This document shows, piece by piece, positions 1 through 8,529 of a DNA stretch of 64,000 nucleotides. The position numbers and the translations under genes are program-made. A model generated the notes under the pieces. The model searched no databases and was not told the origin of the DNA. It worked only from the letters and a program-made list of their open reading frames with translations. The stretch is from Oscillatoria princeps RMCB-10 (GTDB lineage Bacteria > Cyanobacteriota > Cyanobacteriia > Cyanobacteriales > Oscillatoriaceae). The stretch lies in NCBI GenBank assembly GCA_019359235.1, contig JAHHHT010000014.1, forward strand, positions 62,001 through 126,000. The letters are read 5' to 3'. Each line of letters begins with the position of its first letter. Position 1 is the first letter of the stretch.

Positions 1-2480
1 ATGAGGTATTCGATCCGAAGTCGCGAGAAGAGGTGATTGCAGATATCCATCGCTTCACCAATGACTATCCCAATGTGCGAGTTATCGTGACTTCTCGCGT
101 CATTGGCTACAAACCCCAGCGCCTGCGAGATGCGGAGTTCCGCCACTTCGTGCTGCAAGATTTGGAGCCAGAACAAATTCAGGAGTTTATCAGCCGGTGG
201 CACGATTTGACCTTCAATGATGAGGCGGACAAGGTTAGAAAGCGGGAGCGACTGCAAAAGGCGATTGAAGAGTCCTCAGCCATTCGGGAATTGGCGGGAA
301 ATCCGCTGCTGCTGACGATGATGGCCATTCTCAACCGCAATCAAGAACTGCCAAGAGATCGCCCAGAACTCTACAACCAGGCGTCGCGGGTGCTGCTGCA
401 CCAGTGGGATATCGAGCGAGCTTTGAGTGAAGATAGCCGGCTCGACCCAAAAACCATTGATTACAAAGACAAACAGGCGATGCTGCGCCAGGTTGCTTAC
501 GCCATGCAGGGGAATGAGAAGGGGTTAGCCGGCAACCTGATTAGTGGCTCGGATTTAGAGACAATTCTGATTCGCGCTCTCAAGTCCATAGAAGTCAGCG
601 ATGCCAGAACTGTTGCCAGGGTGCTGATTAATCAATTGCGAGTCCGCAACTTTATTTTGTGTTCTTGGGGTGGGGATTACTATGCTTTTGTGCACCGGAC
701 TTTTTTGGAATACTTCTGCGCCTGGGAGTTTGTGGAGCGGTTTGGCAAACGCGGTGCTGAAGGGGGGTTGAGTCTTGAGCAACTGAAGACAGAGGTTTTT
801 GGGGCGCACTGGCGGGATGAGTCTTGGCATGAAGTCCTGCGCCTGATTGCGGGGATGGTTGACGCACAGTTTGCCGGTGAGATTATTGAGTATCTCATGG
901 GGGAAGCCGGTGAGGGAGACAAATTTATGAACCGGTTTCTGGCGGCTGGGTGTCTGGCGGAAGTGAGAAATCGAACGCAGATACAGGCAACGGCAACTAA
1001 ACTCCTCGCCAAACTCAAAGGTCTGACTAAGTACGACCTCAATTACTATTACGACTATAGTTACAGAGAGGAGACAGAGCTAGTTCGTGAGATTCGCACC
1101 CGAGCAGTTGCAGCAATCGCCACAGCTTGGCAAGATGACGGGCAAATCCTATCCTGGCTCAAAGAACGCGCCGGCACCGATGATGATTGGGATGTGCGAA
1201 TTGCAGCAGTGCAAGAGCTAGCGTGGGGGTGGAAAGATCACCCAGATACCTTACCCTGGCTCAAAGAACGCGCCCGCACGGATGATAATGGGGCTTTGCG
1301 ACAAGCAGCAGTGGAAGAGCTAGCGCGGGGGTGGAAAAATGACCCAGATACCTTACCCTGGCTCAAAGAACGCGCCCGCACGGATGATAATTGGGATGTG
1401 CGAGAAGCAGCAGTGCGAGAGCTAGCGTGGGGGTGGAAAGATCACCCAGATACCTTACCCTGGCTCAAAGAACGCGCCCGCACGGATGATAATTGGAATG
1501 TGCGAATTGCAGCTGTGCAAGAGCTAGCGCGGGGGTGGAAAAATGACCCAGATACCTTACCCTGGCTCAAAGAACGCGCCCGCACGGATGATGATTGGAC
1601 TGTGCGATATGCAGCAGTGCAAGAGCTAGCGCGGGGGTGGAAAGATCACCCAGATACCTTACCCTGGCTCAAAGAACGCGCCCGCACGGATGATGATTCG
1701 GCTGTGCGAATTGAAGCAGTGCAAGAGCTAGCGCGGGGGTGGAAAAATGACCCAGATACCTTACCCTGGCTCAAAGAACGCGCCCGCACGGATGATAATT
1801 GGAATGTGCGAATTGAAGCAGTGCAAGAGCTAGCGCGGGGGTGGAAAAATGACCCAGATACCTTACCCTGGCTCAAAGAACGCGCCCGCACGGATGATAA
1901 TTGGGCTGTGCGAAAAGCAGCAGTGCAAGAGCTAGCGCGGGGGTGGAAAGATGACCCAGATACCTTACCCATGCTCAAAAAACGCGCCCGCACGGATGAT
2001 AATTGGGCTGTGCGAGAAGCAGCAGTGCAAGAGCTAGCGCGCGGGTGGAAAGATGACCCAGATACCTTACCCATGCTCAAAGAACGCGCCCGCACGGATG
2101 ATAATTCGGCTGTGCGAATTGCAGCAGTGCAAGAGCTAGCGCGCGGGTGGAAAGATCACCGAGATACCTTACCCATGCTCAAAGAACGCGCCCGCACGGA
2201 TGATAATTCGGCTGTGCGAATTGCAGCAGTGCGAGAGCTAGCGCGGGGGTGGAAAGATGAGCCTGAACTGTTTGAATTGTTGCGCACTTGCGCTGTCAGT
2301 GACCCCTTTGAGCGTCAGAAAGACTGGCAAGACAATCCCCGGCAAACAGCACTTGCTGCAATCGTCAAGCTATATCCTAACCATCCCCAAACCCTACCGC
2401 TATTGCGCGAGCGGGCGGAAAATGACCCAGATGAGAAGGTGCGAAAGTTTGCGCAGAAGACACTGGCAAAATGGCGTTAA
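1..2480 (+). CDS. NACHT-type NTPase with C-terminal HEAT repeats (5' partial)
   Basis: The reading frame is open from base 3, so the start lies outside the window. The first visible residues (EVFDPKSREEV, then a VIVTSRVIGY strand) match the Walker B to sensor 1 part of a NACHT/STAND ATPase; the Walker A loop must lie upstream. Next come helical STAND-like segments (RELAGNPLLLTMMAIL, FVHRTFLEYFCAWEF), and from about base 1137 a HEAT solenoid of eleven 34-residue units, ten of them almost identical, ending in two degenerate units. Family knowledge: bacterial NACHT proteins with repeat sensors are signal-transduction or antiphage NTPases, the repeats sensing a ligand. Which effector sits at the N-terminus cannot be seen. 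Identification as NACHT-HEAT is firm; an immune role is inference. Confidence 0.9.
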   Translation, partial: EVFDPKSREEVIADIHRFTNDYPNVRVIVTSRVIGYKPQRLRDAEFRHFVLQDLEPEQIQEFISRWHDLTFNDEADKVRKRERLQKAIEESSAIRELAGNPLLLTMMAILNRNQELPRDRPELYNQASRVLLHQWDIERALSEDSRLDPKTIDYKDKQAMLRQVAYAMQGNEKGLAGNLISGSDLETILIRALKSIEVSDARTVARVLINQLRVRNFILCSWGGDYYAFVHRTFLEYFCAWEFVERFGKRGAEGGLSLEQLKTEVFGAHWRDESWHEVLRLIAGMVDAQFAGEIIEYLMGEAGEGDKFMNRFLAAGCLAEVRNRTQIQATATKLLAKLKGLTKYDLNYYYDYSYREETELVREIRTRAVAAIATAWQDDGQILSWLKERAGTDDDWDVRIAAVQELAWGWKDHPDTLPWLKERARTDDNGALRQAAVEELARGWKNDPDTLPWLKERARTDDNWDVREAAVRELAWGWKDHPDTLPWLKERARTDDNWNVRIAAVQELARGWKNDPDTLPWLKERARTDDDWTVRYAAVQELARGWKDHPDTLPWLKERARTDDDSAVRIEAVQELARGWKNDPDTLPWLKERARTDDNWNVRIEAVQELARGWKNDPDTLPWLKERARTDDNWAVRKAAVQELARGWKDDPDTLPMLKKRARTDDNWAVREAAVQELARGWKDDPDTLPMLKERARTDDNSAVRIAAVQELARGWKDHRDTLPMLKERARTDDNSAVRIAAVRELARGWKDEPELFELLRTCAVSDPFERQKDWQDNPRQTALAAIVKLYPNHPQTLPLLRERAENDPDEKVRKFAQKTLAKWR
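1137..2258 (+). repeat. 102-bp in-frame tandem array (34-residue HEAT units)
   Basis: Ten near-identical 102-bp units begin at 1239 and repeat every 102 bases; a more diverged unit precedes them at 1137. Each encodes two helices: a constant first helix (DTLPWLKERARTDD) and a second ending AVQELARGWK. Differences concentrate in a short window (N/D, W/S/G, A/D/N/T, V/L, R, then I/E/K/Y/Q) at the start of the second helix, while the rest of the unit is nearly invariant even in DNA. This suggests recent duplication or gene conversion with selection at one surface. Confidence 0.95.
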
Positions 2481-2780
2481 ACCGGCACTCCATTTGGCGT
2501 AGGACAGTAGAAGGATGATTGAACTTTTTGCACTCATCCAAAACCCTCTCTTACTCCCCCTCCCCGCCTGCGGGGAGGGGGTTGGGGGGTGGGGTTCCGT
2601 TTGGCGTAGGACAGGCGTCTCGCCTGTCCAGAGGAAAAGGGCACAGGCGAGACGCCTGTGCTACGTCTGGAACAAATCTGGCGTAGGACAGGCGGGACGC
2701 CTGTCCTTTAAAATCTGGCGTAGGACAGGCGTCCCGCCTGTCCGATACAAAATAAAGTCAATTCCCCTAACAGCTTCTCC
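2481..2780. repeat. Intergenic gap filled with dispersed palindromes
   Basis: No gene is seen. A GC palindrome occupies about 2551-2597 (CTCCCC..GGGGAGGGGG followed by TTGGGGGGTGGGGTTCC), and a second copy lies near 3401-3575. Four copies of another inverted repeat follow at 2610-2629, 2641-2661, 2686-2706 and 2723-2743, each of the form ACAGGCG-two or three bases-CGCCTGT and mostly preceded by TGGCGTAGG. A relative with the same CACAGGC arms sits at 11727-11749. They resemble repetitive extragenic palindromes and can form strong hairpins after the NACHT gene. Confidence 0.8.
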
Positions 2781-3416
2781 ATGCCTCAAGTCTCCCCCGA
2801 CGCCCTAATCGCCGGCGCAATTGCAGGCTTACTGGTCAGCTTTCCCACCGATACTGTGCCGGCACTCGCCAGCCGTCCCGACCAGTCCCAGCTTATCTTC
2901 ACCGCCAAAGGGCGCAGCGCCGACAAACCCCTAATTTTAATGGCCGGCTCCCCAGCCGACCTGTGGCCCTATGTCACCGGCACCCCGGAAGAGTTGCGAA
3001 TTTGGCAGCAAGTCGCCAGCAAATACTGGCCCGGTGCCCTCACCCTCGTCCTGCCGGCCAGCCCGCTTGTCCCGCCGGCCATGAACCCCCTTGACCCCAC
3101 CACCATCGGCGTCCGAGTCCCCGACAGCCCCGTGGCGCGGCAAATCCTGGCTAGTACCGGCCCGATGGCCACTACCAGCGCCAACCGCAGCGGACAGCCG
3201 CCGGTGCTGTCGCTGGCAGAAATTGCCGCCCAGTTTCCAGAAGTCCTGACACTCCTGCCAGATCAGAACTCGCCTGCTCCCCCAGCAACCGGCGTACCTT
3301 CCACCGTGGCAAAATGGACACAGAGCCGGTGGGTAATCTTGCGGGAGGGAGCGGTTAAATTAGAGTCGCACAGCCCGTTGGATCAACCTTTCTTCTCTTC
3401 CCCCCCTCCCCGCTAG
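2781..3416 (+). CDS. tsaC: L-threonylcarbamoyladenylate synthase (Sua5/YrdC family)
   Basis: This enzyme makes threonylcarbamoyl-AMP from threonine, bicarbonate and ATP, the first step of the t6A37 modification of ANN-decoding tRNAs in the cytoplasm. The 211-residue protein is a single YrdC domain. Visible family signatures are the N-terminal SFPTDTVPALA strand, the nucleotide-binding KGRSADKPL motif and TTSANRSGQP near residue 133. It has no C-terminal Sua5 domain, so it is the short form. The ATG at 2781 directly precedes the conserved domain. The last residues (FFSSPPPR) and the TAG stop lie inside a dispersed GC palindrome, so the original C-terminus has probably been replaced. A YciO-type paralogue without synthase activity cannot be excluded. 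Confidence 0.9.
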   Translation: MPQVSPDALIAGAIAGLLVSFPTDTVPALASRPDQSQLIFTAKGRSADKPLILMAGSPADLWPYVTGTPEELRIWQQVASKYWPGALTLVLPASPLVPPAMNPLDPTTIGVRVPDSPVARQILASTGPMATTSANRSGQPPVLSLAEIAAQFPEVLTLLPDQNSPAPPATGVPSTVAKWTQSRWVILREGAVKLESHSPLDQPFFSSPPPR

Positions 3417-3580
3417 CGGCTACCGTTCACACACATCTTGGGCTGTAACTCGTAGGGTGCGTTCCCTAAGAGGGAACGCACCCTACCCCAGACGAAACAT
3501 GGAAAATTGGCATGACTGGGGATTTGTGTGTAAACCGAAGCCCGCTAGCGGGGAGGGGGTTGGGGGGTGGGGTTCCCCCC
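3401..3580. repeat. Palindromic repeat split by a second repeat
   Basis: The palindrome seen intact at about 2551-2597 is here cut in two. Its left half (CCCCTCCCCGCTAGCGG) ends at 3419 and its right half (CCCGCTAGCGGGGAGGGGG) restarts at 3541. The 11-bp CCCGCTAGCGG is present at both edges (3409-3419 and 3541-3551) like a target duplication. The roughly 120-bp filler holds a strong hairpin at about 3452-3486 with arms GTAGGGTGCGTTCCCT and AGGGAACGCACCCTAC. Confidence 0.75.
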
Positions 3581-3608
3581 ACGCAAAATTATAGTTTTGG
3601 GCTTTAAC

Positions 3609-4556
3609 ATGGACTGGAGCAACTGGGTGTCTTTAGCAGCGGGTTTGGGACTGGGCGTGGGGAGCGCGTGGCTCTCCGACAGATGGCGCAGCCGGCAAGT
3701 CGCCCCAGACGGCACCCCAGACAGGCAAACCCTGTCTGAGCAGCTCCAGCAAACCCAGCTAGCCTACCAGATGGCATCCCAGATCGGCCAGTTTAAAGGC
3801 GGTTTTCTGGCGCGCGTGAGCCACGAGTTGCGCTCCCCCCTCAATGCCATCATCGGTGCCCACCAGTTAATCCTCGCCGATCTCTGTGACGATCCAGCTG
3901 AAGAGCGAGAATTTATCGCCAAAGCCCACGCCTCGGCGCTCAAGATGGTGGCCATGATCGATGACATCCTCCAGGTCGCCAGAATAGAGTGCGGCAAACT
4001 CCGGCTCAAGATTGAGCCACTCCAGCTCGCCGAAGTCTTCGAGGAAGTCTATCGCCTCACCCACCTGCAAGCTGCAGATCGCAACCTCCGCCTCCTGGTA
4101 GATCCCCCAGATCCCGCAATTTATGTCCGAGCAGACCAGCCTCGGCTGCAGCAAGTGCTGGTGAATCTCACCGACACCGCCATTGCCAACATGAAACAGG
4201 GCAGCATCCATATTTCTGCCGCTACTTTTCCCCTTTCCCCCCAAGGGGAAGGGGAGTGCGCCCACATCTGGATTGACATTCCCTTTCCCACCTTTACTTG
4301 GAGCGAGCCGGTGGATTTATTGCAACAAGTGCCGGTGACGGAAGGGCGGGAGATTAACGACAATCCCCAGCTGTCGTCAGGAATGATCCTGCTGATGGAT
4401 CGCCGGCTGATCGAACTGATGAAAGGGCGCTTGGAAATCGTGCCGGTGCCTGCAGAGTCGTCCGAGATCGTCAGGCTTCAATGCACGCTTCCACTGGAGA
4501 TTCGCTCCCCTGCACCTGGCTCACCAGCAGCGGATTGTACAGCACCATCGTCGTAG
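3609..4556 (+). CDS. Small sensor histidine kinase with degenerate ATPase domain
   Basis: The 315-residue protein begins with a hydrophobic, probably membrane-anchoring segment (residues 6-22), then a short coiled stretch and a HisKA domain with the H-box SHELRSPLN (His72). The following ATPase-like half is poor: the N-box reads VLVNLTDTAIANMKQG and has lost the usual Asn-x3-Asn pattern, and no clear G1 or G2 glycine box follows. A short Pro/Gly-rich insert (about residues 205-217) comes from a CCCC..GGGG palindrome. It may dimerise or accept phosphate without being an efficient kinase. The start is set at the ATG at 3609 because upstream in-frame codons lie in the intergenic palindrome. Its 3' end overlaps the convergent GNAT gene by 86 bp. 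Confidence 0.75.
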   Translation: MDWSNWVSLAAGLGLGVGSAWLSDRWRSRQVAPDGTPDRQTLSEQLQQTQLAYQMASQIGQFKGGFLARVSHELRSPLNAIIGAHQLILADLCDDPAEEREFIAKAHASALKMVAMIDDILQVARIECGKLRLKIEPLQLAEVFEEVYRLTHLQAADRNLRLLVDPPDPAIYVRADQPRLQQVLVNLTDTAIANMKQGSIHISAATFPLSPQGEGECAHIWIDIPFPTFTWSEPVDLLQQVPVTEGREINDNPQLSSGMILLMDRRLIELMKGRLEIVPVPAESSEIVRLQCTLPLEIRSPAPGSPAADCTAPSS

Positions 4557-4956
4557 AGGCGTTGTGCTCGAACCCAATCCGCTCGTAGAACTTCTGCTGG
4601 CGAGTCGTCATCAAGTAAACCCGCTCCACCCGGCTCATCCGGGGGTGGCTGAGCACCGTCTGCACCAGCTTGCGCCCCAAACCGGCACCTTGATAGTCCG
4701 GGTGAATCACCACATCCCAGATAGTACCCCGGTAGATCCCGTCTGAGGTGGCGCGGGAAAACCCAATCATCCGCTCCCCATCCCAGACACTGATCACCGG
4801 CTCGCTGTTGGCGATAGCAATGGCCAAATCCTCAATCTTTCTGTCCTGCGCCCAAAACGCTGCTGCATTAAACAGCTCTTGAAGTTCCTTGAGGTCAATC
4901 TCAGACTTGCGGTCGCAAAACCGAATGTGGCGGCAATCTGTGGTTTTCGATTTCAT
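4471..4956 (-). CDS. GNAT-family N-acetyltransferase (Ycf52-like)
   Basis: The 161-residue protein has a complete GNAT fold: strand pair VISVWDGERMIGFSRA, the core strand IWDVVIHPDYQG, the acetyl-CoA pyrophosphate loop QGAGLGRKLV (Q/R-x-x-G-x-G/A type), and the terminal FYERIGFEH motif. It should transfer an acetyl group from acetyl-CoA to an amine. Its overall sequence recalls the cyanobacterial and plastid Ycf52/NSI group, but the substrate cannot be told. It is convergent with the upstream kinase gene, and their 3' coding ends overlap over 4471-4556, so both strands code there. The start is an ATG at 4956. Confidence 0.85.
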   Translation of the reverse strand: MKSKTTDCRHIRFCDRKSEIDLKELQELFNAAAFWAQDRKIEDLAIAIANSEPVISVWDGERMIGFSRATSDGIYRGTIWDVVIHPDYQGAGLGRKLVQTVLSHPRMSRVERVYLMTTRQQKFYERIGFEHNASTTMVLYNPLLVSQVQGSESPVEACIEA

Positions 4957-5526
4957 TGTTCCTTAAATCTGCGCCGAAGCTAACTTTTATTTACACAAAA
5001 CAACGGTTCGCACATCCCCCTAAAGATGTAACCTTTTGGGGTAAATTTTTGTAGGTTTCCGTCGTGAAACAGTCGTCAAAGAGAGCCGGTGCCCTCTTGA
5101 ATCTTAGAATGCGAGCGGCCAAAAAAGACCCAGCTCATGCGTTTTACGCATTTCTTCCTAGCAAAAGCTTCAACCGTGGCCGCTCCCTGTTTGCCCTGTC
5201 GGTCGCCTTGGCTCCAACGCTAGATGGAGGGGCCGGCCTGATATCAAATCTTATAAGTTTTCGTAGAGACGCACAATACTGTTTAGCTTTTTTTAACCTT
5301 ATTTTTGTGAGGATTTCCTGACATTTAAGCGAAAACAGCAAGAAGCGCGTTGCCCCTGCCCCAGGCGCATGGCAACACGCCCCACAACTGCCAGTCGATG
5401 GAATTTTTCACCTCGCAATCTGCTTTTCCCCTCGTTCCCGGAACCCTCAGGCCCGGGAACGGGAATATCTAGACTCTGACTTAATGGTATGCTTGCAGGC
5501 AGTTGCTAGCCACAGGACTTTACCCC
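4957..5526. other. Intergenic gap between divergent/convergent genes; one hairpin
   Basis: No convincing gene is seen in about 570 bp. A GC hairpin lies at 5433-5461 (arms CGTTCCCGG and CCGGGAACG), 66-94 bases past the hemB stop on the hemB strand. It lacks a clear U tract, so it is at most a candidate terminator. The AT-rich stretch at 4970-5060 is a plausible promoter area for the leftward GNAT gene. Confidence 0.5.
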
Positions 5527-6510
5527 TCACCCTTGCAGCCAGCGGGCTGCATCTTTAGCGTGGTAGGTCAAAATCAAGTCAGCACCGGCACGCTTGAAGC
5601 CGGTCAAAGTTTCCAGAACCACCCGCTGCTCGTCAATCCAGCCATTGAGGGCCGCAGCCTTCACCATAGAATATTCCCCAGAGACGTTGTAAGCCGCCAC
5701 CGGCAAATTCGTCGCTTCCTTGACCCGCCAGATAATGTCCATATAAGCCAGAGCCGGCTTCACCATCAGCATGTCAGCCCCTTCGGCGATGTCCAGTTCA
5801 ATTTCCTTAAGGGCTTCCCGCGCATTCCCCGGGTCCATTTGGTAAGTCCGGCGGTCGCCAAACTGGGGCGCAGACTCAGCCGCATCCCGAAATGGCCCGT
5901 AGTAAGCCGAAGCGTACTTAGCGGCGTAAGAAAGAATCGGCACGTCCTGATACCCCGCCTCATCCAGCCCCGCCCGGATCGCCCCCACAAAACCGTCCAT
6001 CATCCCCGACGGGGCAATGATATCAGCACCGGCAGCAGCTTGAGACACCGCAGTTTTCTTCAGCAACTCCAGCGTCGGGTCATTCAAAACCCGACCCGTC
6101 AAATCGCCGGAAAGCAAATAGCCGCAGTGCCCGTGACTGGTGTACTCGCACAGGCAAGTATCCACAATCACAACCAGATCCGGCACCGCTGCTTTGACTG
6201 CAGCCGTGGCTTTCTGGACAATCCCGCAATCGTGCCAAGCGCCGGTGGCATCCCCATCCTTAACGTCCGGAATGCCAAACAGGATAATCGCCGGAATCCC
6301 CAGGTCGTAGACTTCCTTCGCGTCTTCGACGATCTTGTCTACCGACAGCTGGTACACCCCGGGCATGGACTTCACCTCTTTGGCGATTCCCTCTCCCGGT
6401 ACGGCAAACAGAGGGTAAATCAGGTCGCTGGCGGTCAAAAGATTTTCGCACACCATACGGCGAAGCTGGGGATGGCTGCGCAAGCGGCGAGGGCGATGGA
6501 TTGGGAACAT
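5527..6510 (-). CDS. hemB: Delta-aminolevulinic acid dehydratase (porphobilinogen synthase)
   Basis: This enzyme condenses two molecules of 5-aminolevulinate to porphobilinogen, the second common step of heme, chlorophyll and bilin synthesis, in the cytoplasm. The 327-residue length is normal. The Schiff-base lysines are visible in [17 protein letters not shown] and [12 protein letters not shown]. The metal loop [14 protein letters not shown] carries three cysteines, which points to the zinc-binding rather than the Asp-rich magnesium type. The start is ATG at 6510, just before the conserved RPRRLR segment. The gene stands alone on the minus strand, 150 bp downstream of rpmA across a hairpin repeat. 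Confidence 0.97.
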   Translation of the reverse strand: MFPIHRPRRLRSHPQLRRMVCENLLTASDLIYPLFAVPGEGIAKEVKSMPGVYQLSVDKIVEDAKEVYDLGIPAIILFGIPDVKDGDATGAWHDCGIVQKATAAVKAAVPDLVVIVDTCLCEYTSHGHCGYLLSGDLTGRVLNDPTLELLKKTAVSQAAAGADIIAPSGMMDGFVGAIRAGLDEAGYQDVPILSYAAKYASAYYGPFRDAAESAPQFGDRRTYQMDPGNAREALKEIELDIAEGADMLMVKPALAYMDIIWRVKEATNLPVAAYNVSGEYSMVKAAALNGWIDEQRVVLETLTGFKRAGADLILTYHAKDAARWLQG

Positions 6511-6622
6511 GGCGGCTAATAACGATCCAAAATATCAAAATCCAGTCTAAAACTTGTCACTGCCCTTCGGCGCAACAATTTAGTAACGTTATGTAAAATT
6601 CCGCACGCCAGATGGGACTTTC

Positions 6623-6655
6623 AGAAACCGGGTTTCTCGGAGAAACCCGGTTTCT
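6623..6655. repeat. GAAACC/GGTTTC dispersed hairpin, possible rpmA terminator
   Basis: Two inverted 15-mers, AGAAACCGGGTTTCT and AGAAACCCGGTTTCT, are separated by 3 bases; each is itself nearly palindromic. The element lies 5 bases past the rpmA stop on the minus strand and could end its transcription. It is one of about fifteen copies in the window. Confidence 0.8.
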
Positions 6656-6660
6656 AAAGG

Positions 6661-6966
6661 TCAAGCCGAAGCGACCGCCGGTTCAGCCGCAGCGACAGCC
6701 GGTTCAGCCGCAGCGGCGGCGTAAACGCTCACCTTCTTGCGGGTTTTGCCCTTGCGCTCGAATGTCACAACGCCATCGATGAGGGCAAACAGGGTGTCGT
6801 CACTCCCAATCCCCACATTGTTTCCCGGGTGAATCTTAGTGCCCCGCTGGCGCACCAGAATATTGCCGGCTTTCACGACCTGGCCACCGAAGCGCTTGAC
6901 GCCCAAGCGCTGGGAATTGGAGTCGCGACCGTTGCGCGTGCTGCCCGTACCTTTTTTATGAGCCAT
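6661..6966 (-). CDS. rpmA: 50S ribosomal protein L27
   Basis: L27 reaches toward the peptidyl transferase centre of the large ribosomal subunit. The protein begins [16 protein letters not shown] without the cleavable N-terminal extension found in some Firmicutes, and keeps the LGVKRFGGQ and [13 protein letters not shown] motifs. At 101 residues it is longer than the usual 85-90 because of an Ala-Glu-Pro-Val tail with the repeat AAAEPAV. It lies downstream of rplU in the same direction, as is usual, but 647 bp away, so the usual tight operon has been opened by repeat-rich DNA. Confidence 0.97.
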   Translation of the reverse strand: MAHKKGTGSTRNGRDSNSQRLGVKRFGGQVVKAGNILVRQRGTKIHPGNNVGIGSDDTLFALIDGVVTFERKGKTRKKVSVYAAAAAEPAVAAAEPAVASA

Positions 6967-7613
6967 TTTCCTCTGTCCTGATACATTTACGCGACATTAT
7001 TCGAGGTATTCCCGGACAATGCAACGATAGCACTATCACCGGGAAAAGTGATAGAGGCGGTATCCCGCAAAGCTTTCAGGAAAATCCCAAAAGCACCATT
7101 CTAGTCTCGTGATAGCGTAAATCCGCAACTGGGATAAGCAGATGAGACGCCTTTCAACCACTCAATCGGGTTCTGACATAGCCGTTCTTCATCATCCCTC
7201 TGACTGTTTTAGATATGATTTTTCGTTTTGCCTTGGCAACCGTGTCGGAAGTCAAGGGAGGCTGACAGAAAATCAAGCAGTAAGTGAAGTCGCGACTCAC
7301 CTGTTCGGATCTGACTGATAGGCTATGTCAATTTTGAACTCAGTTTGTATTGTATCACGTTCTGTAGGATTGCGCAAGAAATTCAAGACTAAATTTTACC
7401 TCCTGAGAAGTCTTCCCGAAATTCAATTGATATGCTGTCCGGTTGCGCCGGTTTTGCCCAGTTCGGGTGCTGTTAGGGGCGGCTCTAGCTCACATATAGG
7501 AGTTATCCATTGCGTGAGGTGCGCCCCAGAAACCCGGTTTCTTTAAGAAACCGGGTTTCTCCGTCCCCTTATCTGCGGTCAGCCCTGGCTGCCGGCGATC
7601 CCGCCCCCACTTA
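6967..7613. other. Long rplU-rpmA gap with GAAACC hairpin
   Basis: No supported gene is seen. A GAAACC-type inverted repeat lies at 7528-7560 (AGAAACCCGGTTTCT and AGAAACCGGGTTTCT). The segment just upstream of rpmA (6967-7200) may hold its own promoter, since rpmA is now distant from rplU. Confidence 0.6.
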
Positions 7614-8018
7614 TTATTCTGCAGCAGTCTCAGGAGCAGCTTCTGGGGCAGCTTCCGGCGCTGCAGCAGCTTGCGACTGCTGTTCCTCTCCCAGCGCTGA
7701 ACTGTTCAGACTGATGGAGTTAATCATCAGGCGAGTGATTTCCTGCCGGTGCCCCCGCTTTTTGCGGGTTTTCTTTTTGGGGCGCATCTTGTAGACAATC
7801 ACTTTGCGCCCTCGCAGGTGCCGCAACACCGTCGCTTCCACAGTCGCCCCTTCCACAAAGGGCTGGCCAATACTGACGCCCCCTTCGTGCTGGACGAGCA
7901 ACACCTTTTCAAGGGTGATTGTCTCGTCTGGTTCCACAGGAAGCAGTTCCACATCATAGAAGCGACCCGGTTCTACCCGCAGTTGCTTACCGCCAGTTTC
8001 GATAATTGCGTAAGTCAT
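7614..8018 (-). CDS. rplU: 50S ribosomal protein L21
   Basis: This is the L21 component of the large ribosomal subunit, binding 23S rRNA. The sequence starts [18 protein letters not shown], keeps [38 protein letters not shown], and is unmistakable. At 134 residues it exceeds the usual 103-115 because of an Ala/Pro/Glu tail built from the unit APEA. The neighbouring L27 carries a similar low-complexity tail. The start is the ATG at 8018. Confidence 0.97.
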   Translation of the reverse strand: MTYAIIETGGKQLRVEPGRFYDVELLPVEPDETITLEKVLLVQHEGGVSIGQPFVEGATVEATVLRHLRGRKVIVYKMRPKKKTRKKRGHRQEITRLMINSISLNSSALGEEQQSQAAAAPEAAPEAAPETAAE

Positions 8019-8529
8019 GAATTTATTGTGTGAGTTGCCGTACAGGTAGCTGGCTTACCGCTGATGCGCAGATCGTCAGCTTTTGCCGCGCCGGTTGGCG
8101 CAGCCTGACCGCAGGCCATACCTGATCCGAGCCATTACAGACAGCCAATCTCCCATTGTTACCAATTGGCAGGCAGTTTGTCAAGCAGTCTGGCTCTGAA
8201 GTTTCAGGGCTGCCTGTTTCTCCTGAGTGGCCGGAGGGCGGGCGGGACACCCCGATCGCCTGCCGCACGGCACAGGCATTTCGGCCTGCGCCACAGCTCT
8301 CAGGAGTTGCGCAGAAACCGGGTTTCTCAACCATATCCCTTGACATTCAGCGCAGGGGATCGCACCAGAAACCCGGTTTCTTTCATGGTTGTGCGTAAGT
8401 CCTAAGCTCACTTACGTTTGATGGCACTGTTTTTAAATAAACTTTAAATTGGCTGAAAATATTGAATCTCAAAGCGTAACGCCCGCGATACCTGAATTCC
8501 AAATCGAAATCTAAAACCAGAACTGGCGC
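8019..8529. other. Intergenic gap upstream of rplU, holding a MITE-like element
   Basis: No gene is seen. The part next to rplU (8019-8200) should contain the ribosomal protein promoter and leader on the minus strand. The rest is mainly the repeat at 8302-8402. Confidence 0.5.
8302..8403. repeat. MITE-like element with AGGACTTACGCA ends (copy 1)
   Basis: This segment of about 100 bp is bounded by imperfect inverted ends related to AGGACTTACGCA. Just inside them are the GAAACC 15-mers AGAAACCGGGTTTCT (8312-8326) and AGAAACCCGGTTTCT (8367-8381). Copies with the same plan are at 18798-18900 and, internally deleted, at 32041-32095. It has no coding capacity, as expected of a miniature element moved in trans. 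Confidence 0.7.

Noticed and set aside
1646-2095. Long open frame on the minus strand across the HEAT array
   Set aside because: It is the antisense shadow of a 102-bp repeat whose length is a multiple of three; its composition is unnatural (Ser/Arg-rich).
5503-6519. 338-codon plus-strand frame over hemB
   Set aside because: It is antisense to a clear hemB and rich in His, Arg and Pro, as expected for a shadow frame.
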